Shown here one piece after another: positions 52,328-61,361 of a DNA stretch of 64,000 nt; position 1 is the stretch's first letter, and the number at the start of each line of letters is the position of its first letter. Below the pieces are notes generated by a model. That model saw only the letters and a program-made list of their open reading frames with translations, was not told where the DNA came from and ran no database searches. Location: the NCBI RefSeq assembly GCF_025837155.1, contig NZ_CP107549.1, positions 2,914,001-2,978,000 of the forward strand. The letters are read 5' to 3'. The position numbers and the translations under genes are program-made. The stretch is from Pseudomonas sp. Z8(2022) (GTDB lineage Bacteria > Pseudomonadota > Gammaproteobacteria > Pseudomonadales > Pseudomonadaceae).

Positions 52328-53635
52328 CTATGTCACCCGCTCCTGCTGCTCGGCCGCCTTGCGATCCGCCTGGGTTCCCAGGTACCAGCCGAGCAGGCCC
52401 CATAACGCCGCGCTGACAGCGCCCACCAGGGCAACCAGCCAGGCGCCCTGGGCGAGCATGTCCAGCAGGCTCTTGAGCCAGCCACTGACGGCATCACCGG
52501 CGCGATAGACCACGGTGTCGATAAAGTTCTTCGCCTTGTATTTGCTCTCGGCATCCAGCGGTGCGAAGAGCATCTCCCGCCCAGGCCGCACGAAGGCGTA
52601 TTCACCGATACGACGCACGATCATCAATGCAGCCAGCATCGCGAAAGTCGGCATCAACGCCAGGCCGAGGAAACCGACGCATACCAGCAGCGGCACACAG
52701 GCCAGCAGCACACGCACGCCCAGACGCCGCGCGATGCGCCCGGTGATGAACACCTGGGCAACCAGCGCCCCGGCCTGCACTACGAAATCGATCACCCCGA
52801 ACACCCGCACCTGCGCGGCGCGATCCGGGAACAGCTCGGCCACCAGACGGGCCTGCTCGAAGTAGAGAAAGGTGCTGGCCGTGGCCAGGAGGATCACGAA
52901 ACCGGCGATGCCCAGCAGGTAAGGCGAAGTCAGTACACGCATCAGACCACTGAACGGGTTGCCCGGCACCGGACGCCGCGGGCTTTCCGCCCGCACGGCA
53001 CCGGCACGCCCCGCACCGCCCTGCTCACGCCAGCGCATCAACACCTGCTTGAGCGACAGCGCCACCGCCAGCAGCACCGCAGCCAGCAGGATCAACCCGC
53101 TCTGTCCGAGCACGCCCACCAGCAACGCACTCAGCGCCGGCCCGACCAGACCGCCGACACTGGCGCCGGCGGCGATGAAGGCGAACAGACGCTTGGCCTG
53201 TTCACTGTCGAACACGTCGGCCATGAGGCTCCACGCCACCGAAACGACGAACAGGTTGTAGACCGAAATCCACACGTAGAAGCTGCGCGCCAGCCACACG
53301 CTTTCATCTGCGCGAAAGAAAAGCAGGGCGAACAGCGCAAGATTCAGGGTGAAGAAGCCGTACACCCAGTCGATGAAATGGATTCGCGGCACGTGCGAGC
53401 TCAGCCAGGCGAACAGCGGCACCGCAATCAGCATCACCACGAAGGTGGCGGTGAACAGCCACTGCAGATTCTCCACGCCCGAGACGATGCCCATGGCCTC
53501 GCGGATCGGCCGCAGCATGAAGTAGCCCGAGAACAGGCAGAAGAACAAAGCAAAACCGGCCAAAGCCGGCCACAGCTCGTTGCGCTGCGCATTGATGGCC
53601 ACGGCCACGCGCTGCGCCATCGTTGACGATGACAT
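52328..53635 (-). CDS. NTP/NDP exchange transporter-like MFS protein
   Basis: A 435-residue protein with about 12 membrane helices. Segments such as GYFMLRPIREAMGIVSG, SWSLMADVFDSEQAKRLFAFIAAGASVGGLVGP and VRRIGEYAFVRPGREMLFAPLDAESKYKAKNFIDTVVYRAGD match the bacterial group related to NTT-type ATP/ADP translocases of plastids and intracellular parasites. In free-living bacteria the substrate is unknown. Start MSSSTMAQRVAVAINAQ at 53635. It follows the SDR gene by 43 bases on the same strand. Confidence 0.85.
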   Translation of the reverse strand: MSSSTMAQRVAVAINAQRNELWPALAGFALFFCLFSGYFMLRPIREAMGIVSGVENLQWLFTATFVVMLIAVPLFAWLSSHVPRIHFIDWVYGFFTLNLALFALLFFRADESVWLARSFYVWISVYNLFVVSVAWSLMADVFDSEQAKRLFAFIAAGASVGGLVGPALSALLVGVLGQSGLILLAAVLLAVALSLKQVLMRWREQGGAGRAGAVRAESPRRPVPGNPFSGLMRVLTSPYLLGIAGFVILLATASTFLYFEQARLVAELFPDRAAQVRVFGVIDFVVQAGALVAQVFITGRIARRLGVRVLLACVPLLVCVGFLGLALMPTFAMLAALMIVRRIGEYAFVRPGREMLFAPLDAESKYKAKNFIDTVVYRAGDAVSGWLKSLLDMLAQGAWLVALVGAVSAALWGLLGWYLGTQADRKAAEQQERVT

Positions 53636-53678
53636 GGGAGACTCCTTGAAATGGCGCGCCAGCACGGCGCGCCGGTAC

Positions 53679-54728
53679 TCAGCCGTATCTGACACCCGTC
53701 AGGCGTTCGGCCACCGACCACAAGCGCTTCGCATCATCGGCGTCCATCGCAGCCTCGGGCACCTTGGCCAGACCCAGTGGGCCGCGCTTCTCCTCTTCGC
53801 CGGTAGGGCCATAGTAGCGGCCGCCCTCGGCCTCGGCAGCCGTCGCCGCGAACAGTGAGGACAACGCCCCCTGCGCGGCCGAGTGATAGACCTCGCGATC
53901 CTTCGCCCACTGGCGGGCGAACTCGCTTTCAAGCCCTGGCCCGCGCTCGACCAGCTCGGTAACGGCCACGCCAGGATGCGCGGCGACGCTGCGCACGCCC
54001 CAGTTGTTGGCCAGGCTGCGTCGCTGCAGCTCGAAGGCCATCATCAGACAGGCCAGCTTCGACTGGGCGTAGGCCGCATAGGGGTCGTAGCTGCGCTCGG
54101 ACTGCAGGTCGTCGAAATTGATCCGACCACGATTGACCGCGATGCTCGCCAGCGTCACCACGCGCGGATCGGATGACTTGCGCAGCGACGACAGGAGCAA
54201 ACCGGTCAGGGCGAAATGGCCGAGAAAATTGGTCGCCAGCTGCATCTCGAAACCGTCGCGAGACACGCCGCGCTGCGGCGGCGCCATGATCGCGGCATTG
54301 TTGATCAGCACGTCCAACACCTCGCCCTCGGCATTCAGGCGCTGAGCCAGGCTGCGCACCGAGGCCAGATCGGCCAGGTCCAATTGTTCGAAACGCACCT
54401 GCGCATCCGGCACCTGGGCACGAATACGTTCGATGCTTTCGGCGCCACGCTGCGCATTACGCGCGGCGATGATCACCCGTGCGCCGGCCCGACTCAGGGC
54501 CAGGGCGTCCTCGAAGCCCATACCGCTGGTGCCACCGGTGATCAACATGCGCTTGCCAGCCAGCGAGGGCATGTCGCTCACCTGCCAACCCGACGCGCTG
54601 CTGGCCCAGGCGAATGTAGGCACACCGCCCAGCACGCCTTGCAAAGCAAGGCTGCCGCCCACCATGCCAAACAGTTTCAGGGCATCACGACGCGTATGGC
54701 CTTGCCCCACAGCATGCTTCTTGTCCAT
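53679..54728 (-). CDS. Tat-exported short-chain dehydrogenase/reductase
   Basis: A 349-residue SDR. A twin-arginine signal (RRDALKLFG at residues 13-21, then a hydrophobic stretch to about 44) precedes a Rossmann domain with TGGTSGMG (64-71), NNAAIM and active-site YAQSK near residue 219. It is related to retinol/protochlorophyllide-type SDRs. Export of an NAD(P)-dependent enzyme in folded form is what the Tat pathway allows, but the cofactor must then be tightly bound. It is upstream of and probably cotranscribed with the transporter gene. Confidence 0.88.
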   Translation of the reverse strand: MDKKHAVGQGHTRRDALKLFGMVGGSLALQGVLGGVPTFAWASSASGWQVSDMPSLAGKRMLITGGTSGMGFEDALALSRAGARVIIAARNAQRGAESIERIRAQVPDAQVRFEQLDLADLASVRSLAQRLNAEGEVLDVLINNAAIMAPPQRGVSRDGFEMQLATNFLGHFALTGLLLSSLRKSSDPRVVTLASIAVNRGRINFDDLQSERSYDPYAAYAQSKLACLMMAFELQRRSLANNWGVRSVAAHPGVAVTELVERGPGLESEFARQWAKDREVYHSAAQGALSSLFAATAAEAEGGRYYGPTGEEEKRGPLGLAKVPEAAMDADDAKRLWSVAERLTGVRYG

Positions 54729-54883
54729 CGGCTAATTCCTCGTGTCCGTTGACTCGATGCGCCAGAGCAGGCGCAGTTACAGGACATAGGGTGCGGGCAG
54801 AGAGCGCGTACGATAAGCCGTCCAAAGCCGAACAGCGCATACGCTCAGGCGGACAGTTACCTGGTGTTTCAAAGACGCGAAGC

Positions 54884-54941
54884 GTAGCCCGGATGAAATC
54901 CGGGACCGTTGGTATGCCCTCCCGGATTTCATCCGGGCTAC
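54884..54941. repeat. REP-like long palindrome
   Basis: Inverted repeat with 22-base arms beginning GTAGCCCGGATGAAATCCGG and a 14-base centre. It lies between divergent promoters, so it is not a terminator of either gene. The GTAGCCCGGATGAAATCCGGG unit is a common interspersed element in several Pseudomonas genomes (from memory). Confidence 0.85.
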
Positions 54942-55024
54942 ATCGCGGAAGGCGCCCCTTCAGGATTGGCAAACCCGCCACGGCACCGCATTATCGGACG
55001 CTTCGCCATTAGCCGGTCGCCGCC

Positions 55025-55948
55025 ATGCGCCAACCGAATCTGTCCGATATCGCCCTGTTCGCTGCCGTGGTCGAAGCGGGTGGCTTTCGTGCGGCAGCGC
55101 AACGTCGCGGCATATCGGCCTCATCACTGAGCGATTGCGTACGCCGACTGGAAAGGGAGCTGGGCGTACGCCTGCTCAACCGCACCACGCGCGGCCTGAC
55201 GCCGACGGAAATCGGCGCGCGCCTGTTGCAGCGCTTGCGCCCGGCGCTGGAGGAAATCAACGCCGCACTCAACGACCTGCAGGAAGATCCGCAGAACCCC
55301 GTGGGCTCGCTGCGTCTGCATGTGCCCGGGGTGATCGCCCGCCATATCCTGCCGCCATTGCTCGACGGCTTCCTCGCCCGTTACCCCGGCATCGCGCTGG
55401 AGGTGAACATGGACAACGCCTTCATCGACGTCATCGGTGCCGGTTACGACGCCGGTATCCGTTACGAGGAAAGCCTGGCCAAGGACATGATCGCCATCCC
55501 CATCGGGCCGCGCCGACAGCGTTTCATGGCAGTCGCCGCACCCGACTATCTGCAGCGCCATGGCACGCCGCAGCATCCCGGCGAGCTGAACGAGCATCGC
55601 CTGCTCGGCTACCGTTTCGCCAGCGGCAAGCTGGGCGTCTGGGAATTCGAGCAGGATGGTCGCACCTTGCGCATCGCCCCCGAGGGTCGCCTGGTCAGCT
55701 CCTCGCAGGACCTGCTGATTGCCGCAGCCTGCGCCGGCCACGGCATTCTCTACACCTTCGAGGAATACATCGCGACCCAGCTCGCCAGCGGCCAGCTGCA
55801 ACCCATCCTGCACGACTGGTGGCAACACTTCGAAGGCCCCTATCTGTACTACCACAGCCGGCGCCACGTGCCGGCGCCACTGCGTGCCTTCGTCGACTAC
55901 GTAAAGGCTCTGAACAGCGCAGACCAGTCATCTTCAAGCCCGAAATAG
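55025..55948 (+). CDS. LysR-family transcriptional regulator
   Basis: A 307-residue LysR protein: HTH at residues 6-65 (DIALFAAVVEAGGFRAAAQRRGISASSLSDCVRRLERELGVRLLNRTTRGLTPT) and a substrate-binding domain to residue ~295. It belongs to the broad CrgA/DsdC-like group. It is divergent from the Tat-SDR gene and 75 bases upstream of an MFS gene, so either could be its target. Confidence 0.93.
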   Translation: MRQPNLSDIALFAAVVEAGGFRAAAQRRGISASSLSDCVRRLERELGVRLLNRTTRGLTPTEIGARLLQRLRPALEEINAALNDLQEDPQNPVGSLRLHVPGVIARHILPPLLDGFLARYPGIALEVNMDNAFIDVIGAGYDAGIRYEESLAKDMIAIPIGPRRQRFMAVAAPDYLQRHGTPQHPGELNEHRLLGYRFASGKLGVWEFEQDGRTLRIAPEGRLVSSSQDLLIAAACAGHGILYTFEEYIATQLASGQLQPILHDWWQHFEGPYLYYHSRRHVPAPLRAFVDYVKALNSADQSSSSPK

Positions 55949-56023
55949 AGCGGACGCCAATACCCAGCACGGCACTGGGAGATTATAATTCCGCGCTCGC
56001 TTCTCCCCCCTTCCAGGTCATTC

Positions 56024-57223
56024 ATGAACACGCCTTCCCCCAGCGCCGCGACGCATCTGTCGCCGGGCGCGATCCTTCTCATTCAACTCGCCCTGGCCCT
56101 CGGCGGCTTCGCCATCGGCACCGGCGAGTTCGCCATCATGGGACTGATGCCCAACGTCACCGCCGACCTTGGCGTCAGCGAGCCACAAGTCGGTCATGTG
56201 ATCAGCGCCTATGCACTCGGCGTAGTGGTCGGTGCGCCGCTGCTGGCCCTGCTCGGTGCGCGTCTGCCACGGCGTATCCTGCTTTTGCTGCTGATGGGCT
56301 GCTTCGCCCTCGGCAACTTTGCCAGCGCCCTGGCTCCGAGCTATGAGCCGTTGCTGATCTTCCGCTTCATCGCCGGCCTGCCGCATGGTGCCTACTTCGG
56401 CATCGCCATGCTGGTGGCGGCCTCCATGGCGCCGCCGCACAAGCGCGCCAAGGCGGTGAGCCGGGTGCTCGCCGGCCTGACCGTGGCCATTCTGATCGGC
56501 AACCCGCTGGCCACCTGGCTCGGCCAGTTCATGAGCTGGCGCTACGCCTTCGCCCTGGTCGGCATCATCGCCATCACCACCATCGCCATGGTGGCGATCT
56601 TCCTGCCGGCCGATCCCGACGAAGAACGCAGCAGCCCTATGGGTGAGTTGCGCGCCTTCAACCGCGCACCGATCTGGCTGGCCCTGGGCATCGGTGCCAT
56701 CGGCTTCGCCGGCATGTTCTGCGTGTTCAGCTACATGGCGCCGACCCTGCTTCACGTCACCCAGGTCGGCCCCGGCTGGATTCCCCTGGCCATGGGCGTG
56801 TTCGGCGCCGGCTGCATCGTCGGCAACGGCGCCGGCGGCTGGCTGTTCGACCGCCTGCGCCTGCGCGCCGTAGCCTGGATCCTGGCTTGGAGCACGTTGG
56901 TGCTGCTGGTCTTCCCATTCGCCGCACACAGCCTGTGGACCATCCTGCCGTCGATCTTCGCCCTCGGCACCATGATCGCCCTCGGCCCGGCGCTGCAAAC
57001 CCACCTGATGGACGTCGCCAGCGGCGCACAGACCCTGGCGGCCGCCTCCAACCATGCCGCGTTCAACATCGCCAACGCACTTGGCCCATGGCTCGGCGGC
57101 CTGGCCATCAGCGCCGGCATGGGCTGGACGATCACCGGTTACATCGGCGCCGCCACGGCCATCGGCGGCCTGCTTTTGTTCGTCTGGGCGTGGCAGGTGC
57201 AACAAAAGAACGTCGCTATCTGA
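56024..57223 (+). CDS. MFS exporter, DHA1 family (AraJ/PbuE-like)
   Basis: A 399-residue protein with 12 predicted helices. Motif A-type GARLPRRILL after helix 2 and the opening LALGGFAIGTGEFAIMGLMPNVTADLGVS are typical of DHA1 exporters such as AraJ, SotB and YdhP, which export sugars, purines or drugs. The substrate is not evident. It follows the LysR gene and is followed by a long perfect hairpin. Confidence 0.92.
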   Translation: MNTPSPSAATHLSPGAILLIQLALALGGFAIGTGEFAIMGLMPNVTADLGVSEPQVGHVISAYALGVVVGAPLLALLGARLPRRILLLLLMGCFALGNFASALAPSYEPLLIFRFIAGLPHGAYFGIAMLVAASMAPPHKRAKAVSRVLAGLTVAILIGNPLATWLGQFMSWRYAFALVGIIAITTIAMVAIFLPADPDEERSSPMGELRAFNRAPIWLALGIGAIGFAGMFCVFSYMAPTLLHVTQVGPGWIPLAMGVFGAGCIVGNGAGGWLFDRLRLRAVAWILAWSTLVLLVFPFAAHSLWTILPSIFALGTMIALGPALQTHLMDVASGAQTLAAASNHAAFNIANALGPWLGGLAISAGMGWTITGYIGAATAIGGLLLFVWAWQVQQKNVAI

Positions 57224-57235
57224 ACAGGTGCGTGA

Positions 57236-57274
57236 GGTGGCTCGGGCAAGGTATCTTCTACCTCCCGAGCCACC
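57236..57274. terminator. Stem-loop after the MFS gene
   Basis: Perfect 11-bp stem (GGTGGCTCGGG / CCCGAGCCACC) with a 17-base loop, 13 bases after the MFS stop and 14 bases before the next ATG. No T run, so it could equally be a 5'-leader structure of the next gene. Confidence 0.55.
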
Positions 57275-57288
57275 AACGAACCCACCTG

Positions 57289-57846
57289 ATGATTGCCCTG
57301 CGTTTACGCTTCGCCCTGTCCGCGACCATCCTGCTCACTGCTCTGACCGCCCACGCTCAGGTCGCGGTCGAGGCCCATGCCGGCATGCTGGCGGCGAAGA
57401 TCTCCGAAGAGATCGTGCCGGGTGATTACGAAAAACTGCTGCAGGGCCTGCGTGCCAATCCGGGTCAGTACCAACGCAAGGTCGTCCTGCTCGACAGCAT
57501 CGGCGGCAGCACGCCAGAGGCCATCCGCATGGGGCGCCTGCTGCGCGAAACCGGTTTCGAGGCGCTGGTGCCTTCCGGTGGCATGTGCCAGGGCAGTTGC
57601 ATCTATCTGCTGGCAGCGGGAAAAAAACGCACGATCAACGGCCCGGTCGCTCTGCGCCGCCCTCCCTTCCCTGCAGGCGACTCGGCGCTTGCGCAGGCAG
57701 CTCACGGCCGCCAGCCGTTCAGCCCGGCCAGGTACTTTCGCGACATGGGCGTCGATATAGGCCTGGCCGAAGCGATCTACCAGACCGAGCCCGGGCGCTT
57801 GCGCCTGCTGAGCCAGGATGACCTTCGCCGTTACCGACTGAAATAG
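57289..57846 (+). CDS. Exported ClpP/crotonase-fold-like protein
   Basis: A 185-residue protein with signal peptide MIALRLRFALSATILLTALTAHAQ. The mature part has VVLLDSIGGSTPEAIRMGRLLRETG and SGGMCQGSCIYLLAAGKKRTINGPVALRRPPF, a pattern of the ClpP/crotonase superfamily found in periplasmic proteins of proteobacteria; the usual ClpP Ser is replaced in the CQGSCIYLLAAG stretch, with two Cys near residue 100-104 that may form a disulfide. Enzyme activity is uncertain. Confidence 0.75.
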   Translation: MIALRLRFALSATILLTALTAHAQVAVEAHAGMLAAKISEEIVPGDYEKLLQGLRANPGQYQRKVVLLDSIGGSTPEAIRMGRLLRETGFEALVPSGGMCQGSCIYLLAAGKKRTINGPVALRRPPFPAGDSALAQAAHGRQPFSPARYFRDMGVDIGLAEAIYQTEPGRLRLLSQDDLRRYRLK

Positions 57847-57876
57847 CAAAAGTCTTCGCTCGCGACAGAAGATGCC

Positions 57877-58638
57877 ATGACCGACCTCGATATCTGCGCC
57901 GCCCAATACGTCGCCATCGCAGGCGACCTCGATGCCAACCTTGATCGACATCTGCGAGTCATGCGGCTCGCCGCCAGGCACGACATCGAATTCCTGCTGT
58001 TCCCCGAGCTGTCTCTGACCGGCTATGAGCTCGCACTGGCCGGCGAACTGGCACTGTCAGCGAACGCGGCACAGCTCGAACCTCTGCGCGAAATGGCCAG
58101 GCGCTTACGCATGACCACTCTGATCGGTCTGCCCCTGCTGAGCGATCGAGATGACAGCATCCTGATCGGCTCGCTGCTTTTCGGCGCCGACGGTTCGCAG
58201 ACGATCTACACCAAGCAGCACCTGCATGCGGGTGAACAACAGGTTTTCAGCGTAGGCACAGGCGGCGCAGCACTGCAAATCGGCGAAGAGCGCATTGCGC
58301 TATCGATCTGCGCTGACTTCACCCATGCCAGCCATGTACGGGCTGCAGCCGAGAGTGGCGCAGGAATCTACGCGACCAGTGTGCTGATCAGCGAGAAGGG
58401 CTACCCGCACGACAGCGAACTGCTGAGCGGCCATGCTCGTGAGCACTCTCTGGGCGTACTGATGGCCAACCATGGTGGCCCTTCCGGCGCTTGGAACAGT
58501 GCCGGGCGCAGCGCGTTCTGGGCTCCAGGCGGACGTTTGGTGGTTAGTGCAGCAGGCACGGGCGATTGCCTGGTAATCGCCCGCCGCCGTCGAGGTGACT
58601 GGCAGGGCCACACTGAGGATCTGGCACTGGACGACTGA
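57877..58638 (+). CDS. Carbon-nitrogen hydrolase (nitrilase superfamily)
   Basis: A 253-residue nitrilase-fold amidohydrolase. The catalytic Glu44 (LFPELSLTGYE), Lys113 (YTKQHLHAGE) and Cys145 (LSICADFTH) are all present. The family hydrolyses amides, carbamoyl compounds or nitriles in the cytoplasm; the substrate cannot be told. It starts 30 bases after the preceding gene, on the same strand, with GAAGATG near the ATG. Confidence 0.92.
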   Translation: MTDLDICAAQYVAIAGDLDANLDRHLRVMRLAARHDIEFLLFPELSLTGYELALAGELALSANAAQLEPLREMARRLRMTTLIGLPLLSDRDDSILIGSLLFGADGSQTIYTKQHLHAGEQQVFSVGTGGAALQIGEERIALSICADFTHASHVRAAAESGAGIYATSVLISEKGYPHDSELLSGHAREHSLGVLMANHGGPSGAWNSAGRSAFWAPGGRLVVSAAGTGDCLVIARRRRGDWQGHTEDLALDD

Positions 58639-58653
58639 TCAAACTGCGGCCTC

Positions 58654-59181
58654 TCAGGCCTTGAACGCCTTCACCCGTTCCAGCCAGGCAGGATCGAGTC
58701 GCGTCTGCTCGATATCCAGCCCGCGCTGCTCCATCGCCTCACGGTGAGCGTCGATCTCGCGCACCATCTGGCTCAGCTCGCTGGAGTTGCCATCGAGCTG
58801 ATGCATCTGGGTGACTCCCAGGTGATAGAAACGCAGCAGTTTCATCGCGCTTTCGTCCCCCTGCGTCACCCCCGCCTTGACGTGATGCATGACGTTGGTA
58901 ACGCGCATCAGGCTGCGCTTGAGCCGCCAACCATAAACGGCCGCCGCCATGAATGGTCGCGGCCAGAGCTGCAGGCGAACCAGGGCGATGGTCAGTACAA
59001 GGCCCGCCGCCACACCAAGCAGATTCCATTTGAAATTATCGCCACCGGGCGTGCCGAGCAGCTGCGTGCTCAACGTGGCGCACAGCATCGCCAGCGCGAC
59101 GAAGATGACCGCGATTATCGCGGTGCTGCGGCGGGTCTGCTGACGGTAATAGGCGGGATCGATGCTTTGAATCTCGAACAT
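58654..59181 (-). CDS. DUF3087 membrane protein
   Basis: A 175-residue protein with two adjacent N-terminal membrane helices (residues ~20-42 and ~52-70) and a cytoplasmic helical C-terminus (VTNVMHHVKAGVTQGDESAMKLLRFYHLGVTQMHQLDGN). It matches DUF3087, a conserved family of gamma-proteobacteria without known function. Convergent with the nitrilase gene, 15 bases apart. Confidence 0.85.
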   Translation of the reverse strand: MFEIQSIDPAYYRQQTRRSTAIIAVIFVALAMLCATLSTQLLGTPGGDNFKWNLLGVAAGLVLTIALVRLQLWPRPFMAAAVYGWRLKRSLMRVTNVMHHVKAGVTQGDESAMKLLRFYHLGVTQMHQLDGNSSELSQMVREIDAHREAMEQRGLDIEQTRLDPAWLERVKAFKA

Positions 59182-59396
59182 GAAGCGACTCTCGAAACGG
59201 ACGGCGTGGGGGCGTCACCTTACCATCACGAGACGACGGTCGACCCCGTTCGAAGGCCGCTTGCTCCCCCTCAAAACCAATCTCAGGGATACTTGCCCCA
59301 TCACGAGGGCCGGCACCCACGCTGTTGCCAGGCCAGCGCAACGCCCTGCGCAACGACACGCGACGGATCTGTCGCAGCTGGACAAGCTGACGGGCG

Positions 59397-60845
59397 TCAG
59401 CGGAGATCGTCCTCGATACGCTGCAGCAGGTAATCATAGAAGGGGGTCGAGGTCGCCCGCTGCAAGCTGTCCAACCCTATCACCAGCACGCCGTGCTCAC
59501 CCCGCGGCGCCAGAGTACCCAGCGCCACCCCATAGTTTTCGTCCGCAGCCGGATCACTGCCATACAGCGGATCACTGGGCGGGAACGGCAAGGCGACATG
59601 CGACAGCGAGAACAGTTGGCCCGGATAATCCATGTCCAGCGGCTGACGCTGCACCTGCTGGCTGCCGGCGGGGATGCGCCGAGCTTCGACTGCACGCCCC
59701 TGGCCGGGCACCACGCCGACCACTGTCAGGTCGTAGTCACGTTCGGTCGGCGGCAGCAGCCGCTCGAGCAAGCCACTCATGTCCGCGCGCAGCAAGGTGC
59801 TGGCCGCACGCGAGCGGTTGATGTCGAAGATGACCAGTTCGCTGCCGTTGGCCGGCAGACGCTCGAACAACTGACGAACCACCGCCGGTGTACTCACGGT
59901 GCTGTCGGCCAGCGACTGGAAGGCCAGTACCGGTGGCAGGCGCGAAAGGCGGCCATCGGCATCGGCAGCATCGAAGGCATTCTGTACCTCGCGAGTCAGC
60001 TCATAGGTCTGCCGAGCGGCCTGTACCGGGAAGGAGTTGTACTTGAACGGATTGAACTCCGGCAGCACATTCATCCAGGCCGACTTGGCGAACGCCGGCA
60101 GTACCGCCGGCAAGGCGGCCAGACCGGCGTATCGGGCATAGCTGGTCACGCCGATCATCGGTGAAATCAGTACCAGACGCTGCGGCATGGCCAGGTGTTC
60201 ATCATCCAGCGCCGCCAGGCTGTATCGCAAGGCCAGTGCGCCGCCATTGGAATAGCCGACCATATACAGCGGCCCGTCCGGTACCTGGCGCCGCGCTTCG
60301 CGTACAGCCAGGCGCGTGGTGGTCAGCCATTGCTCCCATTGCGCGGCGGTGAGCGCCGCAGGCACCGTACCGTGACCGGGCATGCGCGGCACCACGGCGA
60401 GCAGCCCCTGCTCGCTCAGGTGCCGAGCGATGTGGCGCAGACTGTAGGGTGAGTCGGTCAGCCCATGCAGCAACACCACCACACCGCGCGCAGAGCCTGG
60501 CGGCTGCAGGATGAAGGAGCGGTTCCAGTCGTGAGGCAGATTGCCGGGATAGACCGGACTGTCGCTGGCGTAGCGGCTGTAAGGTGCTCTACCGGAAGCC
60601 GTAACCGGCTCGATCAGTTCATGCCGCAGCCGTTCGAACAGGGCTGCTTCGGCAACCACGTAGGCCTGCCAGTCGCCGTCGTCCAACTCGCCGACATCCA
60701 GTTCCTGCGGCACCAGGCGGTGCCAGAGTTCCAGCTCGGGCAACGCCGACAGCCCGGCAATACGAATGCCGAGCAAAGCCACCACGATCGACAACAGCAC
60801 CACCAGCGTCCAGGCCATCACGTTGCGCAAGCGCGGTAAACGCAT
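59397..60845 (-). CDS. Membrane-anchored alpha/beta hydrolase
   Basis: A 482-residue protein with an N-terminal anchor helix (residues ~10-30: MAWTLVVLLSIVVALLGIRIAG) and an alpha/beta hydrolase domain. VVLLHGLTDSPYSLR holds the oxyanion region and MVGYSNGGALALRYSL the nucleophile Ser (GYSNGG), an elbow variant of GxSxG. It resembles carboxylesterase/monoglyceride lipase-like enzymes; the C-terminal ~100 residues are an extra region. It is divergent from the ars operon; no functional link is evident. Start at 60845 chosen for the anchor. Confidence 0.82.
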   Translation of the reverse strand: MRLPRLRNVMAWTLVVLLSIVVALLGIRIAGLSALPELELWHRLVPQELDVGELDDGDWQAYVVAEAALFERLRHELIEPVTASGRAPYSRYASDSPVYPGNLPHDWNRSFILQPPGSARGVVVLLHGLTDSPYSLRHIARHLSEQGLLAVVPRMPGHGTVPAALTAAQWEQWLTTTRLAVREARRQVPDGPLYMVGYSNGGALALRYSLAALDDEHLAMPQRLVLISPMIGVTSYARYAGLAALPAVLPAFAKSAWMNVLPEFNPFKYNSFPVQAARQTYELTREVQNAFDAADADGRLSRLPPVLAFQSLADSTVSTPAVVRQLFERLPANGSELVIFDINRSRAASTLLRADMSGLLERLLPPTERDYDLTVVGVVPGQGRAVEARRIPAGSQQVQRQPLDMDYPGQLFSLSHVALPFPPSDPLYGSDPAADENYGVALGTLAPRGEHGVLVIGLDSLQRATSTPFYDYLLQRIEDDLR

Positions 60846-60937
60846 CAAGCGCCCCCTCGAAATCTCTGGCCGGGAAAAACCGTCCCGGCGTTCGGCTTGG
60901 GGACTGTAGTGCAAAGCCCCGATGAGCTCCACCGGGT

Positions 60938-60982
60938 TTGCCAGGGATATATGTCAAACCGTATATTTGCCCAACCATATAT
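60938..60982 (+). promoter_or_regulatory. Promoter and probable ArsR operator of the ars operon
   Basis: A -35 TTGCCA (60938-60943), 18-base spacer and -10 TATATT (60962-60967). An inverted repeat ATATATG (60947-60953) ... CATATAT (60976-60982) straddles the -10, fitting the AT-rich dyads bound by ArsR repressors. It ends 14 bases before arsR. Confidence 0.6.
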
Positions 60983-60995
60983 AGAGGCTCGTCCA

Positions 60996-61352
60996 ATGCC
61001 CGCCGACCTGTCCCCACCCATGCTGTTCAAATCGCTGGCCGACGAGACCCGCGCCCGCGCCGTGCTGCTGATTGCCGAACAGGGCGAGCTGTGCGTCTGC
61101 GAACTGGTCTGTGCGCTGGACGACAGCCAGCCGAAGATCTCCCGCCACCTGGCGCAACTGCGCACCAGCGGCCTGCTGCAGGATCGCCGCCAGGGCCAGT
61201 GGGTCTACTACCGCCTGGCGCCGGACCTGCCGCAGTGGGCGCGCGACGTACTGGCCGCCACCCTGGCGGCCAACCGCGACTGGCTGGAGCAGGACAGCCG
61301 CCGCCTGGTCAATATGGGCGACCGTCCCACCCGCCTCGCCACCTGCTGCTGA
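60996..61352 (+). CDS. arsR: Arsenic-responsive repressor ArsR
   Basis: A 118-residue ArsR/SmtB-family winged-HTH repressor. The arsenite-binding motif ELCVCEL (Cys33, Cys35) lies at the start of the recognition helix region, and DSQPKISRHLAQLRTSGLLQDRRQGQWVYY is the HTH. Loss of DNA binding on arsenite or antimonite would turn on the operon. Additional C-terminal Cys pair (ATCC) may also bind metal. The ATG at 60996 gives MPADLSPPMLFKSLADETR. Confidence 0.96.
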   Translation: MPADLSPPMLFKSLADETRARAVLLIAEQGELCVCELVCALDDSQPKISRHLAQLRTSGLLQDRRQGQWVYYRLAPDLPQWARDVLAATLAANRDWLEQDSRRLVNMGDRPTRLATCC

Positions 61353-61361
61353 GCACACCGA

